From an uncultured Alphaproteobacteria bacterium (lineage in GTDB: Bacteria; Pseudomonadota; Alphaproteobacteria; Methylaequorales; Methylaequoraceae): a stretch of DNA of 64,000 nucleotides. The stretch lies in the NCBI GenBank assembly GCA_902563505.1, contig CACEXK010000001.1, positions 124,001 through 188,000 of the forward strand, read 5' to 3'. The notes beneath the pieces were generated by a model, which did not search any database, was not told the origin of the DNA, and saw only the letters and a list, made by a program, of their open reading frames with translations. The translations under genes were made by a program, and so were the position numbers. Positions 28,862 to 36,246 of the stretch are shown piece by piece; within the stretch, counting starts at the first letter, position 1, and each line of letters opens with the position of its first letter.

Positions 28862-30066
28862 TGACTAAACAAACTGATAACAAAAACTTACTTAGCTTTA
28901 AGAAACATAATCTTATTGCAATTCTCGATGGATTGGATCTTTTTTTGAATTTTTCAATTATAACCCACCTATGTATTTTTTTTTTCTCTGAAATTGATGG
29001 AAGATTATCTATTATTATTTCTTCCTCATTAATACTTATTAGTTTTTTCTCCAGATTATTTTCATTATATTTTCATAAAATATTTTTTAGTGTTTTTAAA
29101 AAAAATGAAATTAATTTTTTTTTATCGATATCAGTAATTTATTTATTTCCACTAATTCCACTTGATAATTATCTTGTACTATTTTTAATTCTTTTTTCAG
29201 TTAGTAGGTTTTTTATCGGCATTTTTATTTCACAAGCCAATTTGTGTTATCTTTTTTCAGATAAGTTTAAAGAAAATGAGATATTCTTTGTAAAATATTT
29301 TATTTTTTTTATCTTAGGAATGTTTTTAGGTAGTGTTTTTTATCTTTTTATTGATGATATATTTTCTAACGATGATCTAAATCAATGGGCATGGAAAATT
29401 ATTTATTTAATACTGTTTATTCTTACATTTACCATAGGATTTTTCCTTAATTATAAAAAACAGATTATTTTAATTAAATACAATATTTCTGACAATCGAG
29501 TGATTAATAGTAGTTATGGTATTTTTTATCTTATTGCTAAAAACTTATTTATTTTAATCCCTATATTTTTATTCATAATTTTTTCTTCATCTGAATGGTT
29601 TCCCAAATTTTCAAATCCAGAAAATATGCAGTTTCTCAATTTTAATCTAATTAATATTGTACTGGTTATTCTAACTACTTTATTTATATATCCTCTAATA
29701 CTTTTGATTGGAAAAAGAAAAGCAGCCTCATTTCTTTCAATTTCCATTTTATTTTTTTCTCTGATAGCTTGTTTCTTTGAATATGATTCAAGTTATAGTA
29801 TCAATTTTCTAAAGTTTTTTCTGTCTATTGTCTCAAGCTTTTCAATTTGTTTATACTATTTAGACTCAAAACTAATTAATGAATTTAATCCATATCAGAA
29901 AATAAAAGTCTTTAATTCTTTTTTTCTTGTTATTTCTTTTTTGATTCCATTATCATTTTATTATTTTATTAATTTTTCAATTAGCTATAATGTTGTATAT
30001 TTAATTATTTTTTTTATTTACTTGTTTAGTTACCTAATGGAAATTTATGGCAGAAAAAAAATCTAA
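28861..30066 (+). CDS. MFS-like transporter, substrate unknown
   Basis: A 401-residue, very hydrophobic protein with roughly 11-12 predicted membrane helices and a Phe/Ile-rich composition. The arrangement suggests a major facilitator superfamily permease: AILDGLDLFLNF in TM1, SRLFSLYFHKI in the first cytosolic loop, and GKRKAASFLSISILFF later. The canonical loop 2-3 motif GxxxDRxGRR is not recognisable, so the assignment is by overall shape. It is translationally coupled to mfd by a one-base overlap and overlaps the parvulin gene by 20 bases. Confidence 0.55.
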   Translation: MTKQTDNKNLLSFKKHNLIAILDGLDLFLNFSIITHLCIFFFSEIDGRLSIIISSSLILISFFSRLFSLYFHKIFFSVFKKNEINFFLSISVIYLFPLIPLDNYLVLFLILFSVSRFFIGIFISQANLCYLFSDKFKENEIFFVKYFIFFILGMFLGSVFYLFIDDIFSNDDLNQWAWKIIYLILFILTFTIGFFLNYKKQIILIKYNISDNRVINSSYGIFYLIAKNLFILIPIFLFIIFSSSEWFPKFSNPENMQFLNFNLINIVLVILTTLFIYPLILLIGKRKAASFLSISILFFSLIACFFEYDSSYSINFLKFFLSIVSSFSICLYYLDSKLINEFNPYQKIKVFNSFFLVISFLIPLSFYYFINFSISYNVVYLIIFFIYLFSYLMEIYGRKKI

Positions 30067-30379
30067 TATCTCAGCTTCTCATATTTTAATCATGCATAAT
30101 GAATCAAAAGATTCTAGATCAGAGATTTCTAAAGATGAGGCTCAAAAAATAATAAATGATATTCACAAAAAACTTGTTGAAAAGAAATCAAGATTTGTTG
30201 ATTTGGCTACTGAACATTCTGACTGTTCTTCAGCCAGTTATGGGGGTAGTTTAGGTGAATTTGGTAAAGGTGTAATGGTAAAACCATTTGAGGATGCAGT
30301 CTTTTCATTGAAAGTTGGTGAATTCAGTAAACCTTTTGAATCAGAATTTGGTTTTCATATAGCCAAAAGAGATAAATAA
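30047..30379 (+). CDS. Parvulin-type peptidyl-prolyl isomerase
   Basis: A 110-residue single-domain rotamase. The parvulin signature is visible as SASHILIMH at the start, then FVDLATEHSDCSSASYGGSLGEFGKGVMVKPFEDA (positions about 60-95), and ends with SEFGFHIAKR. No signal peptide is present, so it acts in the cytosol, like E. coli PpiC. Start and length fit the PpiC subfamily well. It begins within the end of the transporter gene. Confidence 0.92.
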   Translation: MAEKKSNISASHILIMHNESKDSRSEISKDEAQKIINDIHKKLVEKKSRFVDLATEHSDCSSASYGGSLGEFGKGVMVKPFEDAVFSLKVGEFSKPFESEFGFHIAKRDK

Positions 30380-30400
30380 CTTTTGACTGACCAAAATTGT

Positions 30401-30664
30401 TTATTTAAAAATTAACTTTGCTAATAATATTGATGCGGACAGAGCTAATGTTATTGCGTTTGCAATTATCAATGAGAAATTGCCAATAATTATGCCGTAT
30501 ATAAGCCAAAGCATGACTCCAATGGTGAATATTACAAACATTATAAGTGAAATGTCTTTGGTGCTTTTAGTAATCCATACCTTTAGTACTTGAGGCAAAA
30601 AGGCTATTGTGGTAAGCGTACCAGCCACAAACCCAAGATATTTAGACAAAAACTCCAAAATCAT
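30401..30664 (-). CDS. SemiSWEET-type transporter
   Basis: An 87-residue membrane protein of three helices with the PQ-loop signature IAFLPQVLKVW (Pro24-Gln25) in helix 1, then KSTKDISLIMFVIFTIGVMLW. This matches bacterial SemiSWEETs, which dimerise to move sugars by facilitated diffusion; the conserved Asn (IIANAITL) in helix 3 is present. Substrate cannot be read from sequence. It is convergent with the parvulin gene and downstream of the cold-shock gene on the same strand. Confidence 0.85.
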   Translation of the reverse strand: MILEFLSKYLGFVAGTLTTIAFLPQVLKVWITKSTKDISLIMFVIFTIGVMLWLIYGIIIGNFSLIIANAITLALSASILLAKLIFK

Positions 30665-30701
30665 ATTTAAATAATTAGATTTTGTATTTTAAAAAACTAG
30701 A

Positions 30702-30905
30702 TTATTCGGCTTTTAAATCAACTGCGGAAATTTTGCCATTATTTTCTGATTTTTCAAAAGTTATATCTTGACCTTCAGATAACTGGCTTAATCCGGCTTT
30801 TTCAACAGCTGATCTATGAACGAAAACATCTTTTGAACCATCCTCAGGGGTTATAAATCCATAACCCTTTTGAGAACTAAACCATTTGACTTTTCCTTTA
30901 AACAT
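30702..30905 (-). CDS. Cold-shock domain protein
   Basis: A 67-residue CSD protein: [20 protein letters not shown] contains RNP1 (KGYGFI), DVFVHRSAV is RNP2, and the C-terminus [10 protein letters not shown] is standard. It binds single-stranded RNA/DNA and acts as an RNA chaperone. One copy is in this window; whether it is cold-inducible cannot be told. A perfect minus-strand TATAAT lies about 145 bases upstream, which would give a long leader as in many csp mRNAs. Confidence 0.95.
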   Translation of the reverse strand: MFKGKVKWFSSQKGYGFITPEDGSKDVFVHRSAVEKAGLSQLSEGQDITFEKSENNGKISAVDLKAE

Positions 30906-31048
30906 TGGACATCATAAGTAGATAATTAATAAAGTTAGTTAGTATAAATCGATTGTATAGGATTTTAAGTTAGGATAAAAGTTAAAAAAATTTTATTATT
31001 AGCTAAAATATATACGCTCACAATTTAAATTGTAATCTAAACTGTTTT

Positions 31049-31074
31049 ATTATAACAATCAATTTTTTTTTCAA
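31049..31074 (-). promoter_or_regulatory. Possible promoter for the cold-shock gene
   Basis: On the minus strand a perfect TATAAT (31054-31049) is preceded by TTGAAA (31074-31069), but the spacer is only 14 bases, shorter than normal. The start of transcription would be near 31042, giving a leader of about 137 bases before the csp ATG. The -10 is convincing; the -35 is not. Confidence 0.3.
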
Positions 31075-31090
31075 ATAAAAAAAATAAAAT

Positions 31091-31198
31091 ATGAATAAAT
31101 TAAATGATGATCTTTTGATTATAAAATCTATGATCGAGGACTTGGATTATGATATTCACGAACCAAAAAAAAGAAAAGCAACAATCTTCTTATATTAA
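31091..31198 (+). CDS. Doubtful 35-codon reading frame upstream of pqqA
   Basis: Reads MNKLNDDLLIIKSMIEDLDY, then a basic stretch EPKKRKATIF and a stop. The composition is not random-looking (amphipathic acidic N-terminus, basic C-terminus), but there is no Shine-Dalgarno sequence before the ATG and no similarity I recognise. It could be a small protein, a leader peptide, or chance. Confidence 0.2.
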   Translation: MNKLNDDLLIIKSMIEDLDYDIHEPKKRKATIFLY

Positions 31199-31285
31199 CA
31201 AAAGATGAATATTTCAATCAGATTAAGTTAAGATCACTATGATATAAAGAGGACAATTATATTAATTTATTATAGGAGTAAAACA

Positions 31286-31363
31286 ATGGCTTGGACAAAA
31301 CCAACAATTTCAGAAATTTCTGTAGGTCTTGAAATCAACTCATACGCTTGCGCTGAGAAGTAA
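31286..31363 (+). CDS. pqqA: PQQ precursor peptide PqqA (orphan)
   Basis: A 25-residue peptide, MAWTKPTISEISVGLEINSY followed by ACAEK. It matches the PqqA family in length, in the MxWxKP start, in the SEIxVGxE core, and in the invariant Glu16 and Tyr20 spaced E-x3-Y; these two side chains are cross-linked by PqqE and become the redox cofactor pyrroloquinoline quinone. A ribosome site AGGAG lies 8 bases upstream, and a strong intrinsic terminator lies 27 bases after the stop, so it is a monocistronic unit. None of pqqB, pqqC, pqqD, pqqE or a PQQ-dependent dehydrogenase is in the window; PQQ synthesis elsewhere in the genome is implied, not shown. Confidence 0.9.
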   Translation: MAWTKPTISEISVGLEINSYACAEK

Positions 31364-31389
31364 TTTCTTTACAGATATTCATATTTAGA

Positions 31390-31418
31390 AAGCCTGGCAA
31401 TTGCCAGGCTTTTTTTTT
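31390..31418 (+). terminator. Intrinsic terminator after pqqA
   Basis: A perfect inverted repeat, AAGCCTGGCAA/TTGCCAGGCTT (31390-31411), continues into a T run through 31418. The GC-rich stem stands out sharply from its AT-rich surroundings and is the clearest terminator in the window. It isolates pqqA from the gene downstream. Confidence 0.92.
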
Positions 31419-31431
31419 GTAATAAATAGAT

Positions 31432-31459
31432 TTGACAATAATAAATCTATAACTATCTA
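31432..31459 (+). promoter_or_regulatory. Sigma-70 type promoter for the small exported protein gene
   Basis: TTGACA at 31432-31437 and TATCTA at 31454-31459, with a 16-base spacer, lie between the pqqA terminator and the start codon at 31482. A ribosome site AAAGGAG follows. The -35 is perfect; the -10 is acceptable. Confidence 0.5.
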
Positions 31460-31481
31460 ATATAAATAAAGGAGTTTAATT

Positions 31482-31727
31482 ATGAAAAAAATTATTTTTA
31501 GTTTCTTTGCTGCATTTGCATTTTGCCTAACCTTGGATGCATGTCCATACCAAAAAATGGCAGAGGTTGATCAGAAGCTTTACTCAAAGGACACTAATAT
31601 TCAACCTGAAACATTTGCAAAAATTACTAATTTAAGAATGGAAGGTGAAAAAGCTTTAAAAATTGGAGATTTAACCAAATCAGAGGAAATTTTTGACAGA
31701 GCTTTAGCTTTGTTTTCTAACAAATAA
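31482..31727 (+). CDS. Small exported protein of unknown function
   Basis: An 81-residue product with a classical signal peptide (MKKIIFSFFAAFAFCLTLDA) followed by Cys21. The sequence LDAC could be a non-standard lipobox (Asp at -2), or Cys21 may simply be near the mature N-terminus. The remaining 60 residues look helical; EKALKIGDLTKSEEIFDRAL resembles one TPR-like helical pair. I do not recognise the family. It has its own promoter and ribosome site. Proximity to pqqA is notable, but the terminator between them argues against co-transcription. Confidence 0.75.
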   Translation: MKKIIFSFFAAFAFCLTLDACPYQKMAEVDQKLYSKDTNIQPETFAKITNLRMEGEKALKIGDLTKSEEIFDRALALFSNK

Positions 31728-31735
31728 ATATTTTA

Positions 31736-32401
31736 TCAGGCCTGCTTTGTTTTTATTGGCCTTTTCCTGTTTGGGTTGCACAGTTTGCATATCTCACATT
31801 GCAACCCATAGCAGCTCCTAGCAGTACAAAACTCTCTCCCATAAAAAATTATCTGCAGATGAAGCTTGTTCCACGATTTTTCTGGGAATAATTGTTTTAA
31901 ATCCTTTTCCGTCTTAACAACACTTTTACCATCAGTTAATCCCCATCTTTGAGCTAGCCTGTGTATGTGGGTATCCACAGGGAATGCAGGATAACCAAAA
32001 CCTTGAGACATTACCACACTTGCAGTTTTATGGCCGACTCCGGGAAGTTTTTCCAAGTCTTTAAATGATTGAGGAATAATTCCATTATATTTTTTGACAA
32101 TAATTTTTGATAATTCTGAAATAGCTTTTGATTTTTTTGGAGCTAAACCACAGGTTTTAATAATTTTATATATAGTTTTCTCAGGAATCTTAGACATTTC
32201 AAATGGGTTGTTAGCTTTTTTAAAAAGATTAGGAGTAACAATATTTACTCTTTTATCGGTGGTTTGAGCACTTAAAAGTACTGCGACAAGTAATTCAAAT
32301 TTATTTTTATGATTTAATGGAATAGGTGTTTTTGGATAAATTTTATTAAGAATATCCATTATAAATTTAGTTTTCTCTAATTTTCCAACTTTCTTTACCA
32401 T
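31736..32401 (-). CDS. nth: Endonuclease III
   Basis: A 221-residue DNA glycosylase/AP lyase. The helix-hairpin-helix LEKLPGVGHKTASVV supplies the catalytic Lys, and FPVDTHIHRLAQRWGL the catalytic Asp. It removes oxidised pyrimidines. The C-terminal [4Fe-4S] loop reads CTARSCYGLQCEICKLC: five cysteines at offsets 0, 5, 10, 13 and 16, instead of the usual C-x6-C-x2-C-x5-C (offsets 0, 7, 10, 16). Three of four standard positions match; the second ligand would have to come from the shifted or extra cysteine. It is convergent with the small exported protein gene. Confidence 0.93.
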   Translation of the reverse strand: MVKKVGKLEKTKFIMDILNKIYPKTPIPLNHKNKFELLVAVLLSAQTTDKRVNIVTPNLFKKANNPFEMSKIPEKTIYKIIKTCGLAPKKSKAISELSKIIVKKYNGIIPQSFKDLEKLPGVGHKTASVVMSQGFGYPAFPVDTHIHRLAQRWGLTDGKSVVKTEKDLKQLFPEKSWNKLHLQIIFYGREFCTARSCYGLQCEICKLCNPNRKRPIKTKQA

Positions 32402-32523
32402 TATGATTGTGAATATAGTTTGATGATTCTGACAAAATTATACTGGGTTTAATTTATTTTAATAAAACAAATTAAAGTTTGCCAGATTGATTTTTTTTTC
32501 CTAATTTATATTTTGATATCCTA

Positions 32524-33018
32524 ATGCAATTTTTTTTTTTTTTAATATGTTTTACTTGGAGTTTTAATAATAACTCAATTAACAAAATATTTGGTGAAGA
32601 AAATATCACCCAAAATTTAAGAATTATTGATGGAGATTCTATTCAGGTAGATAATCTTAAATATCGCTTGTTTGGAATTGATGCTCCTGAAATTAAACAA
32701 AAATGTAAAATTGATAATCAATTTTATGAATGTGGACAGAAATCCAGAGATTTTCTGTTAAATTTAATCAAAAATAAAAATATAAAATGTAAAAAAAAAG
32801 ATTTCGATAGATATAAAAGAATAATCGCTATTTGTTATGCAAATGATGTAAATATAAATAGAGAAATGGTGAGATCAGGCTGGGCTATAGCTTACAGAAG
32901 ATACTCAAAAATATTTGTTATAGACGAAGATTTTGCAAAAAAAGAAAAAAAGGGGATTTGGAGTGGTGAGTTTATTCAACCTAGTGAATGGAGAAGGTCA
33001 AATAAACTTAGAAAATAA
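32524..33018 (+). CDS. Exported staphylococcal-nuclease-like thermonuclease
   Basis: A 164-residue protein with a hydrophobic N-terminus (FFFFLICFTW) that is probably a signal peptide, then an SNase domain: IIDGDSIQV with Asp36 and Asp38, YRLFGIDAPE giving Arg48, Asp53 and Glu56, and DRYKR with Arg96. These correspond to the active-site Arg35/Glu43/Arg87 set of staphylococcal nuclease. The C-terminus has GIWSGEFIQPSEWR, also typical. It probably degrades extracellular or periplasmic nucleic acid. It is monocistronic, with nth divergent upstream. Confidence 0.88.
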   Translation: MQFFFFLICFTWSFNNNSINKIFGEENITQNLRIIDGDSIQVDNLKYRLFGIDAPEIKQKCKIDNQFYECGQKSRDFLLNLIKNKNIKCKKKDFDRYKRIIAICYANDVNINREMVRSGWAIAYRRYSKIFVIDEDFAKKEKKGIWSGEFIQPSEWRRSNKLRK

Positions 33019-33040
33019 TATAATTAATTATTTAAGAAAA

Positions 33041-33085
33041 CCATCTTGCTTTTGCTTCAACCTAGGGTTTACTGTTACAAGATGG
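33041..33085 (+). repeat. Long-loop inverted repeat between thermonuclease and SRAP genes
   Basis: CCATCTTG (33041-33048) and CAAGATGG (33078-33085) form a perfect 8-base stem around a 29-base loop. The whole element is richer in G+C than neighbouring spacer DNA. No T run follows, so it is not a standard terminator. It might be a structured leader of the SRAP gene, which starts 44 bases downstream, or chance. Confidence 0.35.
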
Positions 33086-33128
33086 CAATATATATATAAG
33101 AACAAAAAGTTGAAAGGAAATAATTAAA

Positions 33129-33689
33129 ATGTGTGGGAGATATGCACTTTACTCACAAAATAAAGTTTTTTCAAAGTTTAAGGTTTCAATTAAAAAAAAT
33201 TATAATATTTCTCCTGGTAGCAAAGTCTTGATAATTAATGAAAATAAGAATCCAATCGAAATGCTATGGGGTATAAAACCTGAATGGAAAAAAGATTTAA
33301 TTATTATTAATGCTAGAAATGAAACAATTATTGAGAAACAAATTTTCAGAGACACCAAAAGGTGTTTTTTTATTGCTGATGGTTATTATGAATGGTGTGG
33401 TGAGAAAGGAAAAAAAATCCCAAATTATCTTTGGTTAAAAAATCAATTAATTTTTTTTGCTGGATTATACAATGATTCAGGTTGTTGTATCGTCACAGAA
33501 AAAGCATCTGATGAAATATCTTGCATCCACTCAAGACAGCCAGTTTTACTCAGTTATGACGAAATTAACCTTTGGTTAAGGAGAGAATGTATAGCATTTA
33601 CAAAAAAAAAAATAAATCATCATAAAGTTTCTAAAGATGTAAATAAAACTTCAAATAATAGTTCTGATTTGATTTTATCAATTAATTAA
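33129..33689 (+). CDS. SRAP-domain protein (HMCES/YedK family)
   Basis: A 186-residue protein starting MCGRYAL, where Cys2 becomes the N-terminal catalytic cysteine after Met removal. Other family elements: IINARNETI (Asn61, Arg63), ADGYYEW (Glu88), and IHSRQPVLL (His134). SRAP proteins form a thiazolidine cross-link with abasic sites in single-stranded DNA, protecting replication forks. The ATG has a ribosome site AAAGGAA. It is shorter than E. coli YedK (about 220) because of a trimmed middle and C-terminus. All key residues are visible. Confidence 0.92.
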   Translation: MCGRYALYSQNKVFSKFKVSIKKNYNISPGSKVLIINENKNPIEMLWGIKPEWKKDLIIINARNETIIEKQIFRDTKRCFFIADGYYEWCGEKGKKIPNYLWLKNQLIFFAGLYNDSGCCIVTEKASDEISCIHSRQPVLLSYDEINLWLRRECIAFTKKKINHHKVSKDVNKTSNNSSDLILSIN

Positions 33690-33825
33690 CATAATTTCAT
33701 ATAAATAATATTTTGTTCGAAGTAAAAATTTACTGGATAAAATATATAATGTATCAGTCAGACATTGAAGAACTGTGTTATTATCTGTTATAAAATATTT
33801 ATCAAATAATTTAAAATGATAAAAA

Positions 33826-34665
33826 ATGGAATTCTCTGGAACTAAAGATTATATTTCAACTCTAGATTTGACTGTTGCGGTTAATGCATCAATTGCTTTG
33901 GAAAAACCACTGTTGGTAAAAGGAGAGCCAGGAACAGGGAAAACGGAGTTAGCAAGACAAATTGCAAAAAGTTTAAATCTTGAAATTATTGAGTGGAGTA
34001 TAAAGTCAACAACGAAAGCTCAACAAGGTTTGTATGAATATGATGCTGTTAGTAGATTAAGAGATAGTCAGCTAGGAGATGAGAGAATAAAAGATATTGG
34101 TAATTATATTAAAAGAGGTAAAATCTGGGATTCTTTTAATTCCAAAAAAAAATCTGTTCTACTGATTGATGAAATTGATAAAGCTGATATTGAGTTTCCA
34201 AATGATTTGTTACAAGAGCTAGATAAAATGGAATTTTATGTTTATGAAACAGGTCAGGTTATAAAAGCCAAAAACAGGCCGATTGTAATTATAACATCTA
34301 ATAACGAAAAAGAGCTTCCTGAAGCTTTTTTAAGAAGATGTTTTTTTCATTACATTCAATTCCCAGATATTGATACATTAAAAAAAATTGTCAAAGTACA
34401 TTTCCCAGATATAAAAAAAAATTTATTAGAGTCAGCACTTAAGAAATTTTTTCAAATAAGGGATGTGCCTGGATTAAAAAAAAAACCTTCAACTTCCGAG
34501 GCTTTAGATTGGATTAAGCTTCTTCTGGTTGAGGATTTAGATGCTTCAGATCTTAAATTAAATAGCGAGAACATATTGCCCAAACTTTATGGAGCTCTGA
34601 TTAAAAATGAACAAGATATTCAATTATTTGATCAAATAGCATTCATGTCGAGAAGTGATATTTAG
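33826..34665 (+). CDS. MoxR-type AAA+ ATPase
   Basis: A 279-residue AAA+ ATPase with Walker A KGEPGTGKTELAR (Gly33-Thr40 core), Walker B VLLIDEIDKAD, sensor 1 IVIITSNNEKELPEAFLRRC, and PSTSEALDWIKLL near sensor 2. MoxR proteins act with VWA-domain partners as chaperones that insert metals or assemble enzyme complexes. Its partner follows immediately. This subtype (COG0714, paired with a CoxE-like VWA protein) is common in Alphaproteobacteria outside any methanol or CO-dehydrogenase operon, so the target here is unknown. Confidence 0.9.
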   Translation: MEFSGTKDYISTLDLTVAVNASIALEKPLLVKGEPGTGKTELARQIAKSLNLEIIEWSIKSTTKAQQGLYEYDAVSRLRDSQLGDERIKDIGNYIKRGKIWDSFNSKKKSVLLIDEIDKADIEFPNDLLQELDKMEFYVYETGQVIKAKNRPIVIITSNNEKELPEAFLRRCFFHYIQFPDIDTLKKIVKVHFPDIKKNLLESALKKFFQIRDVPGLKKKPSTSEALDWIKLLLVEDLDASDLKLNSENILPKLYGALIKNEQDIQLFDQIAFMSRSDI

Positions 34666-34669
34666 ATCA

Positions 34670-35866
34670 ATGTTTTTAGATTTCTTTACTAAATTAAAAG
34701 ATTCTAAAATCCCTGTATCTTTGAATGAATTTTTAATTTTTTTAGATGCTCTTAAAATAGATTATGTTCAATTTGATGTTGATAAATTTTACTATTTAGC
34801 TCGCACATGTTTGGTAAAAGATGAAAGATTAATTGATAATTTTGATCTTGTTTTTTCTAAATACTTTGAATCAATAGAAAAAATAGAACTTGATGATATA
34901 TTAAAATCTTTGGAAATTCCCAAAAATTGGGTTAACAAACTAATTGATAAATATTTTACAGAAGAAGAAAAAGAAAAAATAAAATCTTTGGGAGGTTTTG
35001 AAAAACTAATTGAAACACTAAAAAAAAGATTAAAAGAACAAAAGAAACGTCATCAAGGAGGAAATAAATGGATAGGAACATCTGGAACATCATCCTTTGG
35101 GGCATACGGATATAATCCTGAAGGTATAAGAATAGGTCAAGATAGAAGTATTCATCGCAAAGCAATAAAAGTTTGGGATAAAAGATCTTTTAAAGATTTT
35201 GATGACACAATTAATCTAGATAATAGGGGATTTCAGGTTGCACTCAAAAAACTCAGACAATGGGCTAGAACTGGAATAAATGAGGAATTAGATATCGATG
35301 GAACTGTTAAAGATACAGCAAAAAATGGTTATTTAAATATTAAAACTCAAAAGGAGAGAGAAAATTCAATTAAGATTTTATTATTTTTAGATGTAGGTGG
35401 ATCCATGGATGATCATATTAAAAAAATAGAAAGACTGTTTTCAGCTGCAAAAAATGTATTTAAGAATTTAACCTATTTTTATTTTCATAACTGTTTATAT
35501 GAATATGTTTGGAAGAGGAACTCCCGGAGATGGCAAGAAAGATTCTCTACTAATGAAATATTTAGAACTTATAGTAAAGAGTATAAATGTATTTTTGTTG
35601 GGGATGCTTCAATGAGTCCTTATGAGATAATAATGCCTGGAGGAGGGAATGAACATTTTAATGAAGATCCTGGAAAGGTTTGGTTAGAAAGAGCTATTAA
35701 TCATTGGCCATCAAATATATGGATTAATCCAGTTGCTGAACAGAATTGGAATTTTACTCATTCAATTGGATTAATTAAAGAAATATTTAATAATCGTATG
35801 GTCCCTTTAAGTGCACATGGCATTGACGAGGGAACAAAGATTCTAACTAAAACTGGAGTAAATTAG
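34670..35866 (+). CDS. VWA-domain protein, CoxE-like
   Basis: Taking the ATG at 34670 gives 398 residues and the usual MFLDFFTKLKDSKIPVSL start; a GTG at 34655 would overlap moxR. The N-terminal helical half precedes a glycine-rich linker (EQKKRHQGGNKWIGTSGTSS) and a C-terminal von Willebrand A domain. Its metal site, normally DxSxS, reads LFLDVGGSMDDH, a variant typical of this COG3552/COG3825 group. The domain ends at GMVPLSAHGI-like NRMVPLSAHGI. It probably works with the MoxR ATPase in the cytosol. It ends 4 bases before the tRNA-Thr gene on the other strand. Confidence 0.85.
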   Translation: MFLDFFTKLKDSKIPVSLNEFLIFLDALKIDYVQFDVDKFYYLARTCLVKDERLIDNFDLVFSKYFESIEKIELDDILKSLEIPKNWVNKLIDKYFTEEEKEKIKSLGGFEKLIETLKKRLKEQKKRHQGGNKWIGTSGTSSFGAYGYNPEGIRIGQDRSIHRKAIKVWDKRSFKDFDDTINLDNRGFQVALKKLRQWARTGINEELDIDGTVKDTAKNGYLNIKTQKERENSIKILLFLDVGGSMDDHIKKIERLFSAAKNVFKNLTYFYFHNCLYEYVWKRNSRRWQERFSTNEIFRTYSKEYKCIFVGDASMSPYEIIMPGGGNEHFNEDPGKVWLERAINHWPSNIWINPVAEQNWNFTHSIGLIKEIFNNRMVPLSAHGIDEGTKILTKTGVN

Positions 35867-35870
35867 TCGG

Positions 35871-35943
35871 TGCCGCTTGAGAGACTTGAACTCCCGACCC
35901 ACTGATTACAAATCAGTTGCTCTACCAACTGAGCTAAAGCGGC
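35871..35943 (-). tRNA. tRNA-Thr (anticodon TGT)
   Basis: On the minus strand a 73-base cloverleaf reads GCCGCTT...AAGCGGC plus discriminator A. It has a D arm GCTC/GAGC, an anticodon stem ACTGA/TCAGT with loop TTTGTAA (anticodon TGT at 35910-35908), and a T-loop TTCAAGT. The 3' bases continue CCG, so the terminal A of CCA is not encoded and must be added, unlike tRNA-Lys in this window. Confidence 0.96.
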
Positions 35944-36003
35944 ATATTTATTTAATGACACAAAAATATATTTTTATCAATACTCAATTGTGATCTTATT
36001 AAA

Positions 36004-36243
36004 CTAATTTTGTGGAGGCTCATAAGGCAGTTCTTCGACTTGGTTAGTCTCAATTTGTTCTAATTTTTGGTTAGAATTTGGTGACATAAGACTACTCGGA
36101 GTGCATTTTTTAAATACAACTTGAACAAAAAGAGATTCTTTGCATTTTGCCCAAGGAGGAATTTCTCTACCCTTTGAAAAAAAATAGGAACTAATCATTA
36201 GGATGGTGATTAAAACAACAATGATCCACATGCTTTTAGACAT
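36004..36243 (-). CDS. Small single-helix membrane protein of unknown function
   Basis: A 79-residue protein with one N-terminal transmembrane helix (about 5-22) and an extracytoplasmic-looking tail containing two cysteines (WAKCKE and FKKCTP), which could form a disulfide, then a Gln/Glu/Pro-rich end (EELPYEPPQN). I do not recognise it. It follows panD on the same strand with 3 bases between, so the two are probably co-transcribed. Confidence 0.65.
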   Translation of the reverse strand: MSKSMWIIVVLITILMISSYFFSKGREIPPWAKCKESLFVQVVFKKCTPSSLMSPNSNQKLEQIETNQVEELPYEPPQN

Positions 36244-36246
36244 AGT

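Larger units (their letters stand above)
30906..31285. other. 380-base intergenic stretch between csp and pqqA
   Basis: The largest gene-poor stretch in the window. It probably contains the csp leader (30906-31040, read leftward), a candidate leftward promoter at 31049-31074, a perfect 14-base palindrome ACAATTTAAATTGT at 31020-31033, a weak 35-codon reading frame (31091-31198), and the pqqA leader with ribosome site AGGAG just before 31286. I see no structured RNA or repeat here with confidence. Confidence 0.5.

Noticed and set aside
31020-31033. Perfect palindrome ACAATTTAAATTGT as an operator
   Set aside because: In such AT-rich spacer DNA short palindromes are expected by chance, and no second copy was noticed.
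32933-33127. Frame overlapping the thermonuclease end and the spacer
   Set aside because: It starts inside the nuclease C-terminus in another frame and runs through the inverted repeat; no ribosome site or recognisable product.
33826-35866. MoxR/CoxE genes as part of a methanol or CO dehydrogenase operon
   Set aside because: No dehydrogenase subunit gene is adjacent; the names reflect family history only.
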